64,000 nt of DNA, taken from NCBI GenBank assembly GCA_024235395.1, contig JACKMK010000003.1, forward strand, positions 186,001 to 250,000. The letters are read 5' to 3'. Source of the DNA: Chromatiaceae bacterium. GTDB lineage: Bacteria; Pseudomonadota; Gammaproteobacteria; Chromatiales; Chromatiaceae. Below the pieces are notes generated by a model. It searched no databases. It saw only the letters and a program-made list of their open reading frames with translations, and had not been told where the DNA came from. This document shows, piece by piece, positions 33,396 through 42,141 of this stretch. Numbering within the stretch: the stretch's first letter is position 1; every line of letters starts with the position of its first letter. Position numbers and translations under genes: made by a program.

Positions 33396-34046
33396 GTGGT
33401 CTCAGAACAAGCGCCTGATGCCGAACTCATGCTTGCCACCGGTTGCGCGCATTGCCCGGCGGTACTGGCCGCGCTCGCCGAACTGGTCAAACAGGGGCGC
33501 ATCGGCCGTCTCGAGGTGACCAACATCGCCCGTCACCCGGAGGCCGCGGAGGCGCGTGGCGTACGGGGCGTGCCCTGGATCCGGATAGGCCCGTTCGAAC
33601 TGAACGGCGCCTATACGCAGCAGGAGCTCGCCGGTTGGGCCACGCGCGCGACCAGCGAGGACGGCATGCGCGACTACCTGCTGGAGGCGCTCGCCGGCGG
33701 CCAGCTGGACAGCGTGATCAACGCCTGCCGGCGTAGCCCGCATCTGCTGGTGCCGCTGGTCCGTCTGGCCGGTGATCTGGACACCCCGTACGCGGTACGC
33801 ATCGGGATCGGCGCGGTACTCGAGGAGCTGGCGGCCGAAGGGCTGCCGCCGTCGCTGGTCGTGGATCTCGCCACGTTGGCGGAGAGCCCCCACGCACAGC
33901 TGCGCGCCGACGCCGCCCATTTCCTCGGCCTGACCGGCGGCGCCGAGGCGCGCGCGGTGCTCGACCGGCTGAGCGGGGACGCCGACGCCGACGTCCGCGA
34001 GATCGCCGAGGAATCGCTGGCTGCCGGCACGTCGCCCGATCCTTGA
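33396..34046 (+). CDS. Thioredoxin-like domain fused to HEAT-type repeats
   Basis: A 216-residue cytoplasmic protein. The first 80 residues are a thioredoxin-like domain with the redox motif TGCAHCPAV and a cis-proline region GVRGVPWIRIG. The remainder is helical with HEAT-like repeats (PYAVRIGIGAVLEELAAEGL, HAQLRADAAHFLGLTGG, DADVREIAEESLA). A role as a thiol-redox adaptor that binds a partner protein is inference. I chose the GTG at 33396 because AGGGAG lies six bases upstream; an ATG nine codons earlier (33369) is also in frame. It is divergent from aprBA. Confidence 0.75.
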   Translation: MVSEQAPDAELMLATGCAHCPAVLAALAELVKQGRIGRLEVTNIARHPEAAEARGVRGVPWIRIGPFELNGAYTQQELAGWATRATSEDGMRDYLLEALAGGQLDSVINACRRSPHLLVPLVRLAGDLDTPYAVRIGIGAVLEELAAEGLPPSLVVDLATLAESPHAQLRADAAHFLGLTGGAEARAVLDRLSGDADADVREIAEESLAAGTSPDP

Positions 34047-34127
34047 GCGGGACGCGCAGCGGTGGTCGTCGCGGGTGGGTGGCGTCGGATAGACTGCGCA
34101 GACCGGCAACTGGATCCCCCGTCGACC

Positions 34128-34679
34128 ATGCAGTTACCCGAGCGAGACCAACAGATCGTGCAGGCACATGCCGGCTTTATCTGCGAAGCCGTCCGCCTGC
34201 TGCAGCAGACGGATGGCGGCCCGCGGCTCGACGCATTGTTGCGCGGCGCCGCCGAGCAGGGTTGGCACGCCCTGGTCGCAGCGATCCGGCGCATGGCCGA
34301 CGGCCAACGCGACCTGCGCGGTCTCGATGCGCTGGACGATGAAGACCGCGTGATCGCGACGGCGATACTCAGCGGCCTGCAGGATCCGCGCAGTCTGCCG
34401 GACCCGACCCGGTCGGCCGACCCGACCCTGGCGGCGCCCGGACTCGCCCACATGATCCATGCGGCCGCCCGTGGCGACGTGCAGGCCCTGACGCTGATCA
34501 GCCAGATGGCAGAACAGATGAGCCGGGCGGGTGGAGACCTGAGCCGCCTCGCGGCAGTGATCCGCCCGATGATCAATGGCGAGCGCGATGCCGATCGCCT
34601 CGCCGAACGACTCGACACACGAGGCCGGCAATTGCTTCTGCAGATCCTCGAAGAACTCGGCAGACTCGAGCTCCATTGA
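34128..34679 (+). CDS. Conserved hypothetical helical protein
   Basis: A 183-residue, apparently all-helical soluble protein without signal peptide or cysteine motif. Segments such as LDALLRGAAEQGWHALVAAI, LDDEDRVIATAILSGLQDP and DADRLAERLDTRGRQLLLQI look conserved in character, but I do not recognise the family. The start at 34128 has no clear ribosome-binding site. Its TGA shares one base with the ATG of the DUF423 gene, so the two are probably coupled. It follows the thioredoxin-HEAT gene by 81 bases and may belong to the same transcript. Confidence 0.7.
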   Translation: MQLPERDQQIVQAHAGFICEAVRLLQQTDGGPRLDALLRGAAEQGWHALVAAIRRMADGQRDLRGLDALDDEDRVIATAILSGLQDPRSLPDPTRSADPTLAAPGLAHMIHAAARGDVQALTLISQMAEQMSRAGGDLSRLAAVIRPMINGERDADRLAERLDTRGRQLLLQILEELGRLELH

Positions 34680-35062
34680 TGAACGCATCCCGCCAATTCA
34701 TCTTCATCGGCGCGCTGTGTGGACTGTTCGCGGTCGCATTCGGCGCCTTTGCCGCACACGCACTCAAAGGCCTGCTCAGCGTCGGTCTGCTCGACGCATT
34801 CCGCACCGGCGTCGAATACCAGTCCATACACGCGCTGGCGCTGCTGGCGGTCGGCATACTGGCCGACCGCGGCCGACCGAGCCGCGCGCTCGACCTGGCA
34901 GGCTGGTCGTTCGCGGTCGGCATCCTGCTGTTTTCCGGCAGCCTGTACCTGATGGCGCTCACCGACATCCGGCTGCTGGGGGCCGTCACGCCGTTCGGCG
35001 GGACGGCGTTCCTGGTCGGATGGGTGGCGCTCGCCTGGCATGCGTTTCGCGCCGCGCCGTGA
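34679..35062 (+). CDS. DUF423 (YgdD-like) membrane protein
   Basis: A 127-residue protein with four membrane helices, matching the small inner-membrane DUF423/YgdD family: GALCGLFAVAFGAFAAHALK near the N-terminus, a central HALALLAVGILAD, SGSLYLMALT, and the glycine-proline segment LGAVTPFGGTAFLVGWVALA. No function has been established for the family. Its ATG overlaps the stop of the preceding gene by one base. Its own TGA overlaps the GTG start of the methyltransferase that follows (GTGA). Confidence 0.9.
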   Translation: MNASRQFIFIGALCGLFAVAFGAFAAHALKGLLSVGLLDAFRTGVEYQSIHALALLAVGILADRGRPSRALDLAGWSFAVGILLFSGSLYLMALTDIRLLGAVTPFGGTAFLVGWVALAWHAFRAAP

Positions 35063-35994
35063 TAGACCCGCAGGCGCTCGCCAACCGGGTGCTGAAGAAC
35101 CAGCGCGCACTGGCCCGTTGGGCGAAACGCGAAGGCATCGAGGCCTATCGGCTCTACGACCGTGACATGCCGGAGTTTCCGCTGGCGATCGACCGCTATG
35201 CGGACTGGCTCCATGTCCAGGTCTACGAACGCAAGCGCCCGTTGACCGATCCCGAACTGGCGGCGATTCGCGAGACCTTGTCGGCGACCCTCGCGGTACC
35301 GGCGCCACAGGTGGTGATCAAACACCGCCGCCGGCAGCGCGGCACGGAACAATACCAACGCTCTGCGGCACGGGCACCGTCCTTCCGGGTCGCCGAACGC
35401 GGCCTGCGCTTCGAAGTCAATCTGATGCGCTACCTCGATACCGGCCTTTTTCTGGACCATCGCGACACCCGGCAGATGGTCGGCCAGCGGGCCGGTGACG
35501 CCGTTTTCCTGAACCTGTTCGCCTACACCGGCAGTTTCACCGTGTACGCGGCCGCGGGAGGTGCACGCCGCAGCGTCACGGTCGACATGTCAGCGACCTA
35601 TCAGGCCTGGAGCCGGCGCAACCTGCTGCACAATGGCCTCGACGACCCGCAGCGCCACAGCTTCGTTCAGGCGGACGTGCTGGCGTTCATCGAACGCATG
35701 CGTGCGGCGCGCGCACGCTTCGACCTGATCATGCTCGACCCGCCGAGCTTTTCGAATTCCAAACGCATGCAGGCCACGTTCGACGTGCAGCGCGATCATG
35801 TCGGGCTGTTGCGCGCGACCCTGGAGCTGCTCACGCCCCGCGGCGAGCTGTTTTTTTCGAACAATCGGCAGGGGTTTCATCTCGACGATGCGGTCGCACA
35901 GCTCGCCACCGTGACCGAGATCACCGGGCAGACGGTGCCGATCGACTTTCGCCGCCACACTCCGCACCGTTGCTGGATCCTGCGGCGCGGCTGA
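35059..35994 (+). CDS. RlmK-like class I SAM methyltransferase
   Basis: A 311-residue protein matching the C-terminal half of E. coli RlmKL, the domain that makes m7G2069 in 23S rRNA. Visible are the N-terminal EGIEAYRLYDRDMPEFPLAI, YLDTGLFLDHRDTRQMV, the SAM-binding LNLFAYTGSFTVYAAAGG, the acidic VDMSATY, the motif IV LDPPSFSNSKRM and ELFFSNNRQGF. The THUMP/RlmL half is absent here, so this is a stand-alone RlmK type; another rRNA base could be the target. It starts with a GTG overlapping the previous stop. Confidence 0.85.
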   Translation: MIDPQALANRVLKNQRALARWAKREGIEAYRLYDRDMPEFPLAIDRYADWLHVQVYERKRPLTDPELAAIRETLSATLAVPAPQVVIKHRRRQRGTEQYQRSAARAPSFRVAERGLRFEVNLMRYLDTGLFLDHRDTRQMVGQRAGDAVFLNLFAYTGSFTVYAAAGGARRSVTVDMSATYQAWSRRNLLHNGLDDPQRHSFVQADVLAFIERMRAARARFDLIMLDPPSFSNSKRMQATFDVQRDHVGLLRATLELLTPRGELFFSNNRQGFHLDDAVAQLATVTEITGQTVPIDFRRHTPHRCWILRRG

Positions 35995-36079
35995 CCGGCG
36001 CGTACGCGACCTGCAATACCGACAGCGGGTGTATCGATCGGGCTGGCTGCGACACGCAGGCCGACAAAGACGGCCGGGT

Positions 36080-37381
36080 TCAGACGATCACGACCCGATT
36101 GCGTCCGGCGCGCTTCGCCTCGTAAACGGCGGCATCGGCCTCCGACAGCATCTGGTCGATCGAGGCATGCAGTCTCGTGGTCGCACCGATACTGGCGGTA
36201 ATGGGCACGCGTGCACCATCGAGTCGGAAGTCGATCGCCTCGATCCGCCGACGGAGATCCTCGAGGCACTCGTCGGGTTCCGCGCCACAGTTCAACAGGT
36301 GCAGACAGACGAACTCCTCGCCGCCGAAGCGCGCGACCAGGCCCCTACCGTCCATGCGGTCCCGCAGTACCGTGGCCATCTCGACCAGCGCCTGGTCGCC
36401 GGCCTGGTGACCGAAGTTGTCGTTGATTTGCTTGAAGTGGTCGGCGTCCACCACCGCGAGCATGAGCTGCATCTCACCCGACTTCGCGCGTTGGTGCAGG
36501 CGTCTGGCGTGCTCGAAAAAGTAGCGTCGGTTGTACAGGCGGGTGAGGAAGTCGCGGTTCGCGACATCCCGCGCATTGCGGATCACGCGCAGCATGTCGA
36601 TATTCTGATCGACCCGGCAGTACAGCTCTTCCACGGAAAAGGGCTTGTGCAGGAAATCGGTCGCACCGCCCTTGAGAAAACTGGCCAGCACGTCCTGTCC
36701 CGCCGAGTCGGATACACCGATGATCGCGAGTTCTTCGTGGCTGCGGATCTTGCGGATCTCCGAGACCATCGCCAGACCATTCATGCGCGGCATGTTGTAG
36801 TCGGTGATCACCAGCCGGATATCGGGTTCGTCATTCAGCGCCTGCAACCCCTCCACCCCGTCACAGGCGCTGATCACCGCGTAGCCATGCTGCTGCAGCA
36901 GGCTGCCGAGGTAATCGCGAAACGCCCGCGAATCGTCGACCAGCAATATCTTGGTCCCGCGGTTGTGCAGAAGCCGGCTCACCAGGCGCGCGACATAATC
37001 GATGCCGACCATATTGTCTTTGATCACGTAGTCCGCGACCCCGGCGGCGAACATCGCGTCACGCCGCTGCGCATCGATCCGCCCGGTCAATGCGATCACC
37101 GGAATGCCCGCCTGCTGCGCGCGCCCCAACAGCGGCCGGTCGGACAGGTCGGGGACGTCGAGGTCGAGCACCACCACGAAGTAACGGGTCGCGTGTTGCT
37201 CCAGATGGACCAGCGCCTGTGCCGCGTCGGTCGCAATATCGCAGACCGTTGCATCGTGGACACTGATTCGCGCAGCCAGGATCGTTGCGATCGACCGACT
37301 GTTTTCAATCAACAAGACGCGTTCGCCACAAACGTCGGTGGAAGGATGCAGCGTTTGCGGCTCTGCAAGCGGGATGTCCAC
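36080..37381 (-). CDS. Response regulator with two receiver domains and GGDEF domain
   Basis: A 433-residue cytoplasmic diguanylate cyclase. The first receiver domain (residues about 20-130) has VVVLDLDVPDLSD and a Lys in VIKDN. The second (about 143-260) has ILLVDDSRAFRDYLG, the phospho-acceptor in VITDYNMPRMNG and HKPFSVEELY. The C-terminal GGDEF domain has an intact signature (RFGGEEFVC, near residue 352) and DADHFKQINDNFGHQAGD. No RxxD inhibitory site is visible in the expected place. It should make c-di-GMP when phosphorylated. The start is a GTG at 37381. It is divergent from the NtrC-type regulator 127 bases away; no histidine kinase is nearby. Confidence 0.9.
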   Translation of the reverse strand: MDIPLAEPQTLHPSTDVCGERVLLIENSRSIATILAARISVHDATVCDIATDAAQALVHLEQHATRYFVVVLDLDVPDLSDRPLLGRAQQAGIPVIALTGRIDAQRRDAMFAAGVADYVIKDNMVGIDYVARLVSRLLHNRGTKILLVDDSRAFRDYLGSLLQQHGYAVISACDGVEGLQALNDEPDIRLVITDYNMPRMNGLAMVSEIRKIRSHEELAIIGVSDSAGQDVLASFLKGGATDFLHKPFSVEELYCRVDQNIDMLRVIRNARDVANRDFLTRLYNRRYFFEHARRLHQRAKSGEMQLMLAVVDADHFKQINDNFGHQAGDQALVEMATVLRDRMDGRGLVARFGGEEFVCLHLLNCGAEPDECLEDLRRRIEAIDFRLDGARVPITASIGATTRLHASIDQMLSEADAAVYEAKRAGRNRVVIV

Positions 37382-37508
37382 GGTTGCTGAGGCCCCGATT
37401 GGCGAGGGTGCGGATTGGGACTCTAGATCGGCCGGCGAGACAGTATCTTTAACGAAAGCGCCCCGCGAGGTACCGCGTTCGAGGCCACGGCACTAATATG
37501 CCGTGATC

Positions 37509-38858
37509 ATGGCCCGCGTATTGATCATCGACGACGACAGCGCACTGCGGCAGATGTTGGCGCTGCATTTCGAGGAGCAGGGGTTCGAGGCGGTATGCGC
37601 GGTCGACTGCAGCGACGGCCTGTCGCAGTTCCGCGATTCCGACGCGGACATCGTGCTACTCGACCAGCAGCTGCCGGACGGCCTGGGTATCGAGCTGCTG
37701 CCCCGCTTGCTCGAGGTGCGATCCGATGCCGCAGTGGTGATGATGACCGGCCAGCACGACCTGGAACTGGCGATCCGGGCGATCAAAGCGGGGGCGCTCG
37801 ACTTCGTACACAAGCCGATCAAGACCGCGACGCTGCAGGCGACCGTGGACAAGGTGCTGGCCGGACGCAGGGCACGGCGTCCGGCTTCGGCGGCCCGGCC
37901 CGCGCCGGCAGGCGAACTGATCGGGCGCAGCGATGCCATGCTCGAGGTCAGCAAACAGATCGCACTGTGCGCAGGCAATGTGGCGACCGTGCTGATCAGC
38001 GGCGAATCGGGCACCGGCAAGGAGATCGTCGCGCGCCTGATCCACGATCACAGTGGACGTAGCGGCCCGTTCGTCGCGGTCAACTGTGCGGCGATCGTCG
38101 ACACCCTCCTCGAGAGCGAACTGTTCGGTCACGAAAAGGGGGCGTTCACCGGCGCCGACCGCAGCAAACCGGGACGCTTCGAGCTGGCCGGGGACGGCAC
38201 CCTGTTTCTCGACGAGGTCGCGGAACTCGCGGCGCCGCTGCAGGCGAAACTGCTGCGCGCCTTGCAGGAACGCACCTTCGAGCGGGTCGGCGGCACCCGC
38301 AGCATCGCGGTGCGGGCGCGGATCATCGCTGCGACCCATCGCGACCTGTTCGCACGGGTGCGCGAGGGGGCCTTCCGCGAGGACCTGGCCTACCGGCTGA
38401 ACGTCATCAACATCGCGTTGCCGCCGCTGCGCGATCGGCGCGACGATATCCCGCTGCTGGCCGCGGCGTTGCTCGACAAGACGGCGCGTCAGCACCATCA
38501 GGCGGTGCCGGCGCTGAGTGACGAGGCCCTCGCCATGCTGTTGGACCACGACTGGCCGGGCAACGTGCGCGAACTGGAAAACGTCCTGACCCAGGCGATG
38601 GTGTTGTCACGCGGTGGACCGATCACGCGCGAGCACGTCCGCCTGCAGGCACCAGCGGACGATCGGCGTGCGCCTCAGGGCGATCCCGCATCGCCATTGC
38701 AGTCGCTCGATGAGATCGAGGCGGCACATATCCAACGGGTCCTCGACCATACCGGCGGACACAAGGGCCGCTCCTGCGAGATCCTCGGCATCTCCCGCCC
38801 GGCACTGGACCGCAAGATCCAGAAATACCGCCTCCGCCTGCCGGCGCGCGACGCCTAG
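37509..38858 (+). CDS. NtrC-family sigma-54-dependent response regulator
   Basis: A 449-residue activator. The receiver domain (1-120) has LIIDDDSA and phospho-acceptor Asp near residue 52 (VLLDQQLPDG). The AAA+ domain has GESGTGKE (Walker A), the sigma-54 contact GAFTGAD and GTLFLDEV (Walker B). The Fis-type helix-turn-helix is at the C-terminus (GRSCEILGISRPALDRKIQK). It should bind upstream of sigma-54 promoters and activate them when phosphorylated. No cognate kinase gene is adjacent. A GTG two codons earlier is an alternative start; neither has a clear ribosome-binding site. Targets are unknown. Confidence 0.92.
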   Translation: MARVLIIDDDSALRQMLALHFEEQGFEAVCAVDCSDGLSQFRDSDADIVLLDQQLPDGLGIELLPRLLEVRSDAAVVMMTGQHDLELAIRAIKAGALDFVHKPIKTATLQATVDKVLAGRRARRPASAARPAPAGELIGRSDAMLEVSKQIALCAGNVATVLISGESGTGKEIVARLIHDHSGRSGPFVAVNCAAIVDTLLESELFGHEKGAFTGADRSKPGRFELAGDGTLFLDEVAELAAPLQAKLLRALQERTFERVGGTRSIAVRARIIAATHRDLFARVREGAFREDLAYRLNVINIALPPLRDRRDDIPLLAAALLDKTARQHHQAVPALSDEALAMLLDHDWPGNVRELENVLTQAMVLSRGGPITREHVRLQAPADDRRAPQGDPASPLQSLDEIEAAHIQRVLDHTGGHKGRSCEILGISRPALDRKIQKYRLRLPARDA

Positions 38859-38884
38859 GCACCGCGCCGGCGGTGATGGATTTT

Positions 38885-38908
38885 AACGTTTCGTTACAAC
38901 GGAACGTT
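38885..38908. repeat. Near-perfect inverted repeat upstream of the ECF sigma gene
   Basis: AACGTTTCGTT (38885-38895) and AACGGAACGTT (38898-38908) form an eleven-base inverted repeat with one mismatch and a two-base centre. It lies 27 bases after the NtrC-type gene and 107 before the ECF sigma gene. There is no T-run. It may be an operator or a weak terminator. An AT-rich tract with TTGACG (38925-38930) follows and may contain the promoter. Confidence 0.45.
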
Positions 38909-39014
38909 CAGCCAGATACCCCTGTTGACGAAATAAATCATTCAATAACAACTAGTTACAAGTTGGCACGTCCGCTGCAAACAGTCTGTCATCCGATATC
39001 CACGAGGAACCGAC

Positions 39015-39557
39015 ATGACTGCCATCGCCTGCGCCGACCTGTGCACCCCCAGCACCGACCGCGACCAAACCGAGACCCGCGAGCGTCGCTTCGATCGCCT
39101 GGTGACGACCCACACGCGCGACCTGTATCGATACGCCCGCTGGTTGTGCGGCGATGCCTCGCTCGCCGAAGACCTGCTGCAGGAAAGCCTGCTGCGCGCC
39201 TGGCGTTCACTCGACAGCCTGCAGGACGATGCCGCCGCCAAGGGCTGGCTGCTGACCATACTGCGGCGCGAGAATGCTCGCCGTTTTGAGCGTAAACGCC
39301 TGCCGGAGAGCGACGTCCCGACCGATCAGCTGGCCGCGCAGCACCGGGACTACGACACATCGACCGACGCGTTCGTCTTGCGCAACGCACTCGAGCGGCT
39401 CCCGGAGGACTACCGGGAACCGTTGCTGATGCAGGTGATCTACGGATACTCCCAACGCGAGATTGCCGAACACCTGGGGATCTCCGTCGCTGGTGCCGGC
39501 ACGCGGCTGTTCCGCGCGCGCGAAAAGCTGCGCGGCATGCTCGAAGGCAATACCTGA
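39015..39557 (+). CDS. ECF-type RNA polymerase sigma factor
   Basis: A 180-residue sigma factor. Region 2 is FDRLVTTHTRDLYRYARWLC and AEDLLQESLLRAWRSLDSL. Region 4 is LERLPEDYREPLLMQVIYGY, SQREIAEHLGISVAGAGTRL and FRAREKLRGML. GAGGA precedes the ATG. It is a clear relative of the ECF factor at 61272-61775, sharing the linker YDTST(D/E)AF. That relative is coupled to a DUF3379 anti-sigma, but no anti-sigma gene follows here; the next gene is a convergent TPR protein. How it is regulated is therefore not visible. Confidence 0.92.
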   Translation: MTAIACADLCTPSTDRDQTETRERRFDRLVTTHTRDLYRYARWLCGDASLAEDLLQESLLRAWRSLDSLQDDAAAKGWLLTILRRENARRFERKRLPESDVPTDQLAAQHRDYDTSTDAFVLRNALERLPEDYREPLLMQVIYGYSQREIAEHLGISVAGAGTRLFRAREKLRGMLEGNT

Positions 39558-39619
39558 TCGCCAAAATCTGGGGAAAACCGGGCCGGGCGGCCGCAGGCGC
39601 GACGTGCCCTGCGGCACGC

Positions 39620-39949
39620 TCAGCCGGGAGCGGAAAGCTGTGCCTGCGAGCGCTTGCGGAATACGCCCATCTCTTTTGCCGCCTGAACGTCGCCGCGCCG
39701 TTCCGCAACCGCGATGCCGTGTCCCAATACATCCACTGCCTCGGCGTGCGCGCCGGTGCTCGCCAGCGCCTTGCCGAGCATCTTCCACGCAGCCGAGTAT
39801 TCGGCATCGTGTTCCAGCGCCGCCCTCAGGTGCATGATCGCCAGATCGGCATCACCGACCTTGAGGAACTCGCTGCCCAGGGAATACCGCAGCAGTGCGC
39901 CGTCGATCCCGCGCTCGAGCATGCCATGCAGGTTTTCAATGATTGTCAT
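39620..39949 (-). CDS. Small tetratricopeptide-repeat protein
   Basis: A 109-residue soluble protein made largely of two TPR units: ALLRYSLGSEFLKVGDADLA with IMHLRAALEHDAEYSAAWKM, then LGKALASTGAHAEAVDVLGH. TPRs mediate protein binding; the partner is unknown. AGGAGG lies seven bases ahead of the ATG, a strong ribosome-binding site. It converges with the ECF sigma gene, with 62 bases between. Confidence 0.82.
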   Translation of the reverse strand: MTIIENLHGMLERGIDGALLRYSLGSEFLKVGDADLAIMHLRAALEHDAEYSAAWKMLGKALASTGAHAEAVDVLGHGIAVAERRGDVQAAKEMGVFRKRSQAQLSAPG

Positions 39950-40076
39950 CTGTGAGCCTCCTCACCGGTACGCCCCGACATTATTTTTGGCGTTATAGAC
40001 GCACCGTAGCAGATTATTCCGTTCTACCGTCGGCGTGCAAGCACCCGCCTCGTGAATAGATCACTCGTCAACATTG

Positions 40077-40095
40077 AAAAACGCCCGATAGCGGG
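40077..40095 (-). terminator. Possible terminator of speA
   Basis: Read leftward, CCCG pairs with CGGG (40084-40087 with 40092-40095) over a four-base loop, followed by CGTTTTTC. The stem is short, so this is tentative. Confidence 0.4.
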
Positions 40096-40118
40096 TATCG
40101 AAGATGGCCGGCATCGAA

Positions 40119-41993
40119 TCAGCTGCGCAGATAGGTGTAACCATGCAGCCCGGCCTTGAGCTCCCGGTAGTAGCTGTCGATGTAGGCCTCGCCGACCCCC
40201 TGTTCACGCAGCCGGCGCAGATAGGCCTCGAGCATCACCGCAGGATCGAAATGCAGGTAGCGCAACAGCTCATCGACCGAATCACCCCGTTCGGGCTCTG
40301 CGAGCCGGTAGCGACCCTCACTGTCCAGGACAATGTTCACCGCATCGGTGTCGCCGAACAGGTTGTGCATGTCACCGAGGATCTCCTGATAGGCGCCGAC
40401 CAGGAAGATCCCCAGCAGATAGTGCTGACCCGGCCTGGGTGCGTGCAACATCAGGGTGCTCTCGACACCGTCCTGGTCGACGTAGCTGTCGATGCAGCCG
40501 TCGGAGTCGCAGGTCAGATCGTGGATCAACGCCGCCTGGTCCGGGCGCTCGTCCAGGCGATGCAGCGGCATTACCGGAAAGATCTGGTCGATCGCCCAGA
40601 TGTCCGGCAACGACTGGAACAACGAGAAATTGCCGAAAACGCGGTCGGCGAGCATCTCGTTGAGCTCCTCCAGCAGTTCGCGGTGACGCCGCGACTCCAG
40701 GCGCAGCGCACCCTTCACTGCGCGTGCGATCGCGTAGAACAGGGTCTCGGCCGAGGCACGCTGCGCCAGCCCCATGGTGCCCTGGCCGAAGCGCTCATTG
40801 GCCTCGGCCATCAGGTGGCGGGCATTCTGCAGGCTGTGCGGCGCGTCGGCGCTGTTCACTGCGCCGAGCAGATCATGCAGACGCTGCAGCAGATCGTCGC
40901 CGGCGGGCGTGCGATCGGCCGGCTCCACGAACGGTGGCTCGCGCTCGATCACGTCGGTGACCAGCACCGCATGGTGCGCGGTCATTGCGCGTCCCGACTC
41001 GGAGAAGACCATCGGCTGCGGCAGCTGGTGCTCGGCACAGACCCGCGCGATCGGCCGCAATACCTCTTCGGCGTACGCAGCAAGGTCGTAATTCACCGAG
41101 CAGTAGTGCTGCGACCGGCTGCCCTCGTAGTCGATCCCCAGGCCGCCACCGACATCGATCACCTCGATCGTCGCGCCCAGGCGATGCAGCTCCACGTAGA
41201 ACCGCGTCGCCTCGCTGATGCCACGATGGATGTCGCGCAGGTCGGGAATCTGAGAACCGATATGCGAATGCAGCAGGACCAGCCAGTGCAGACGGTCGTG
41301 CGCGCGCAGACGTTCGACCAGGGTCAGGACCTGGGCGGCCGAGAGGCCGAACTTCGATTTCGCACCACCGGAGTTCTGCCACTTGCCGGTGGCGACTGCC
41401 GCCAGCCGTACGCGCACGCCCAGCAACGGCTCTATGTCGAGATCCGCGGCCTCGGCAAACACCAGCTCGAGCTCACTGGGCTTCTCGATCACGATGTATA
41501 CCGCGAATCCGAGTCGGCGACCGATCAGTGCCAGGCGGATGTACTCGCGGTCCTTGTAGCCGTTGCACACGATCACGCCACCACGCGGGGCGGTCGCCAG
41601 CACCGCCATCAGTTCCGGCTTGCTGCCGGCTTCGAGGCCTACGCAGTCACCGCCGCCAGCGACGATCTGCTCGACGACGCTGCGCTGCTGGTTGACCTTG
41701 ATCGGGTAGACCGCGCGGTAGCCTCCCCGGTAGCCGATCGCCTCCGCGGCCCCGTGGAAGGCGCCACACAGGTCCCGCACACGGTGGCGCAGGATATCGT
41801 TGAAGCGCACCAGCACCGGCAGGCGCAGACCGCTCGCGGTCAGGCTGCAGGCCAGTTCGTAGAGATCGATCTCTGCGTCGAGTTCGGGCCTCGGGCGGAC
41901 CGTCGCGTGGCCATCGGCGTTGATACCGAAGTAACCCTCGCCCCAGCGTGCAACTCCGTAAGTCTGGGGGACCGACGCAACCTTTGCAGACAT
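40119..41993 (-). CDS. speA: Biosynthetic arginine decarboxylase SpeA
   Basis: A 624-residue PLP enzyme that converts arginine to agmatine, the first step of the arginine route to putrescine. The PLP lysine is Lys99 in AVYPIKVNQQ. Other conserved stretches are GLEAGSKPELMAVLA, LHSHIGSQIPDLRDIHRGI, EVIDVGGGLGIDYEGSRSQH, VFSESGRAMTAHHA and CDSDGCIDSY. Length and layout match bacterial biosynthetic SpeA. The ATG at 41993 is used. It is divergent from speE with 148 bases between starts, so the two polyamine genes may share a control region. No agmatine-processing gene is in the window. Confidence 0.95.
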   Translation of the reverse strand: MSAKVASVPQTYGVARWGEGYFGINADGHATVRPRPELDAEIDLYELACSLTASGLRLPVLVRFNDILRHRVRDLCGAFHGAAEAIGYRGGYRAVYPIKVNQQRSVVEQIVAGGGDCVGLEAGSKPELMAVLATAPRGGVIVCNGYKDREYIRLALIGRRLGFAVYIVIEKPSELELVFAEAADLDIEPLLGVRVRLAAVATGKWQNSGGAKSKFGLSAAQVLTLVERLRAHDRLHWLVLLHSHIGSQIPDLRDIHRGISEATRFYVELHRLGATIEVIDVGGGLGIDYEGSRSQHYCSVNYDLAAYAEEVLRPIARVCAEHQLPQPMVFSESGRAMTAHHAVLVTDVIEREPPFVEPADRTPAGDDLLQRLHDLLGAVNSADAPHSLQNARHLMAEANERFGQGTMGLAQRASAETLFYAIARAVKGALRLESRRHRELLEELNEMLADRVFGNFSLFQSLPDIWAIDQIFPVMPLHRLDERPDQAALIHDLTCDSDGCIDSYVDQDGVESTLMLHAPRPGQHYLLGIFLVGAYQEILGDMHNLFGDTDAVNIVLDSEGRYRLAEPERGDSVDELLRYLHFDPAVMLEAYLRRLREQGVGEAYIDSYYRELKAGLHGYTYLRS

Positions 41994-42141
41994 GACCGAC
42001 CCTCTGTACGTGAAGCGTCGATTATCGTGGAATTCATCGGCGCACGCATGCCCGGTGCGCCGGCACACGGAGTGGTTGCCGGACAACTTGTGGGCCGCTA
42101 AGGTGCGCGCCATCGCACAACTGTCAAACGCGGAGAGCGGG

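Noticed and set aside
38901..38960. An ECF-type autoregulatory promoter (GGAAC) upstream of the sigma gene at 39015
   Set aside because: GGAAC occurs inside the inverted repeat, but no fitting -10 element is found at the expected distance.
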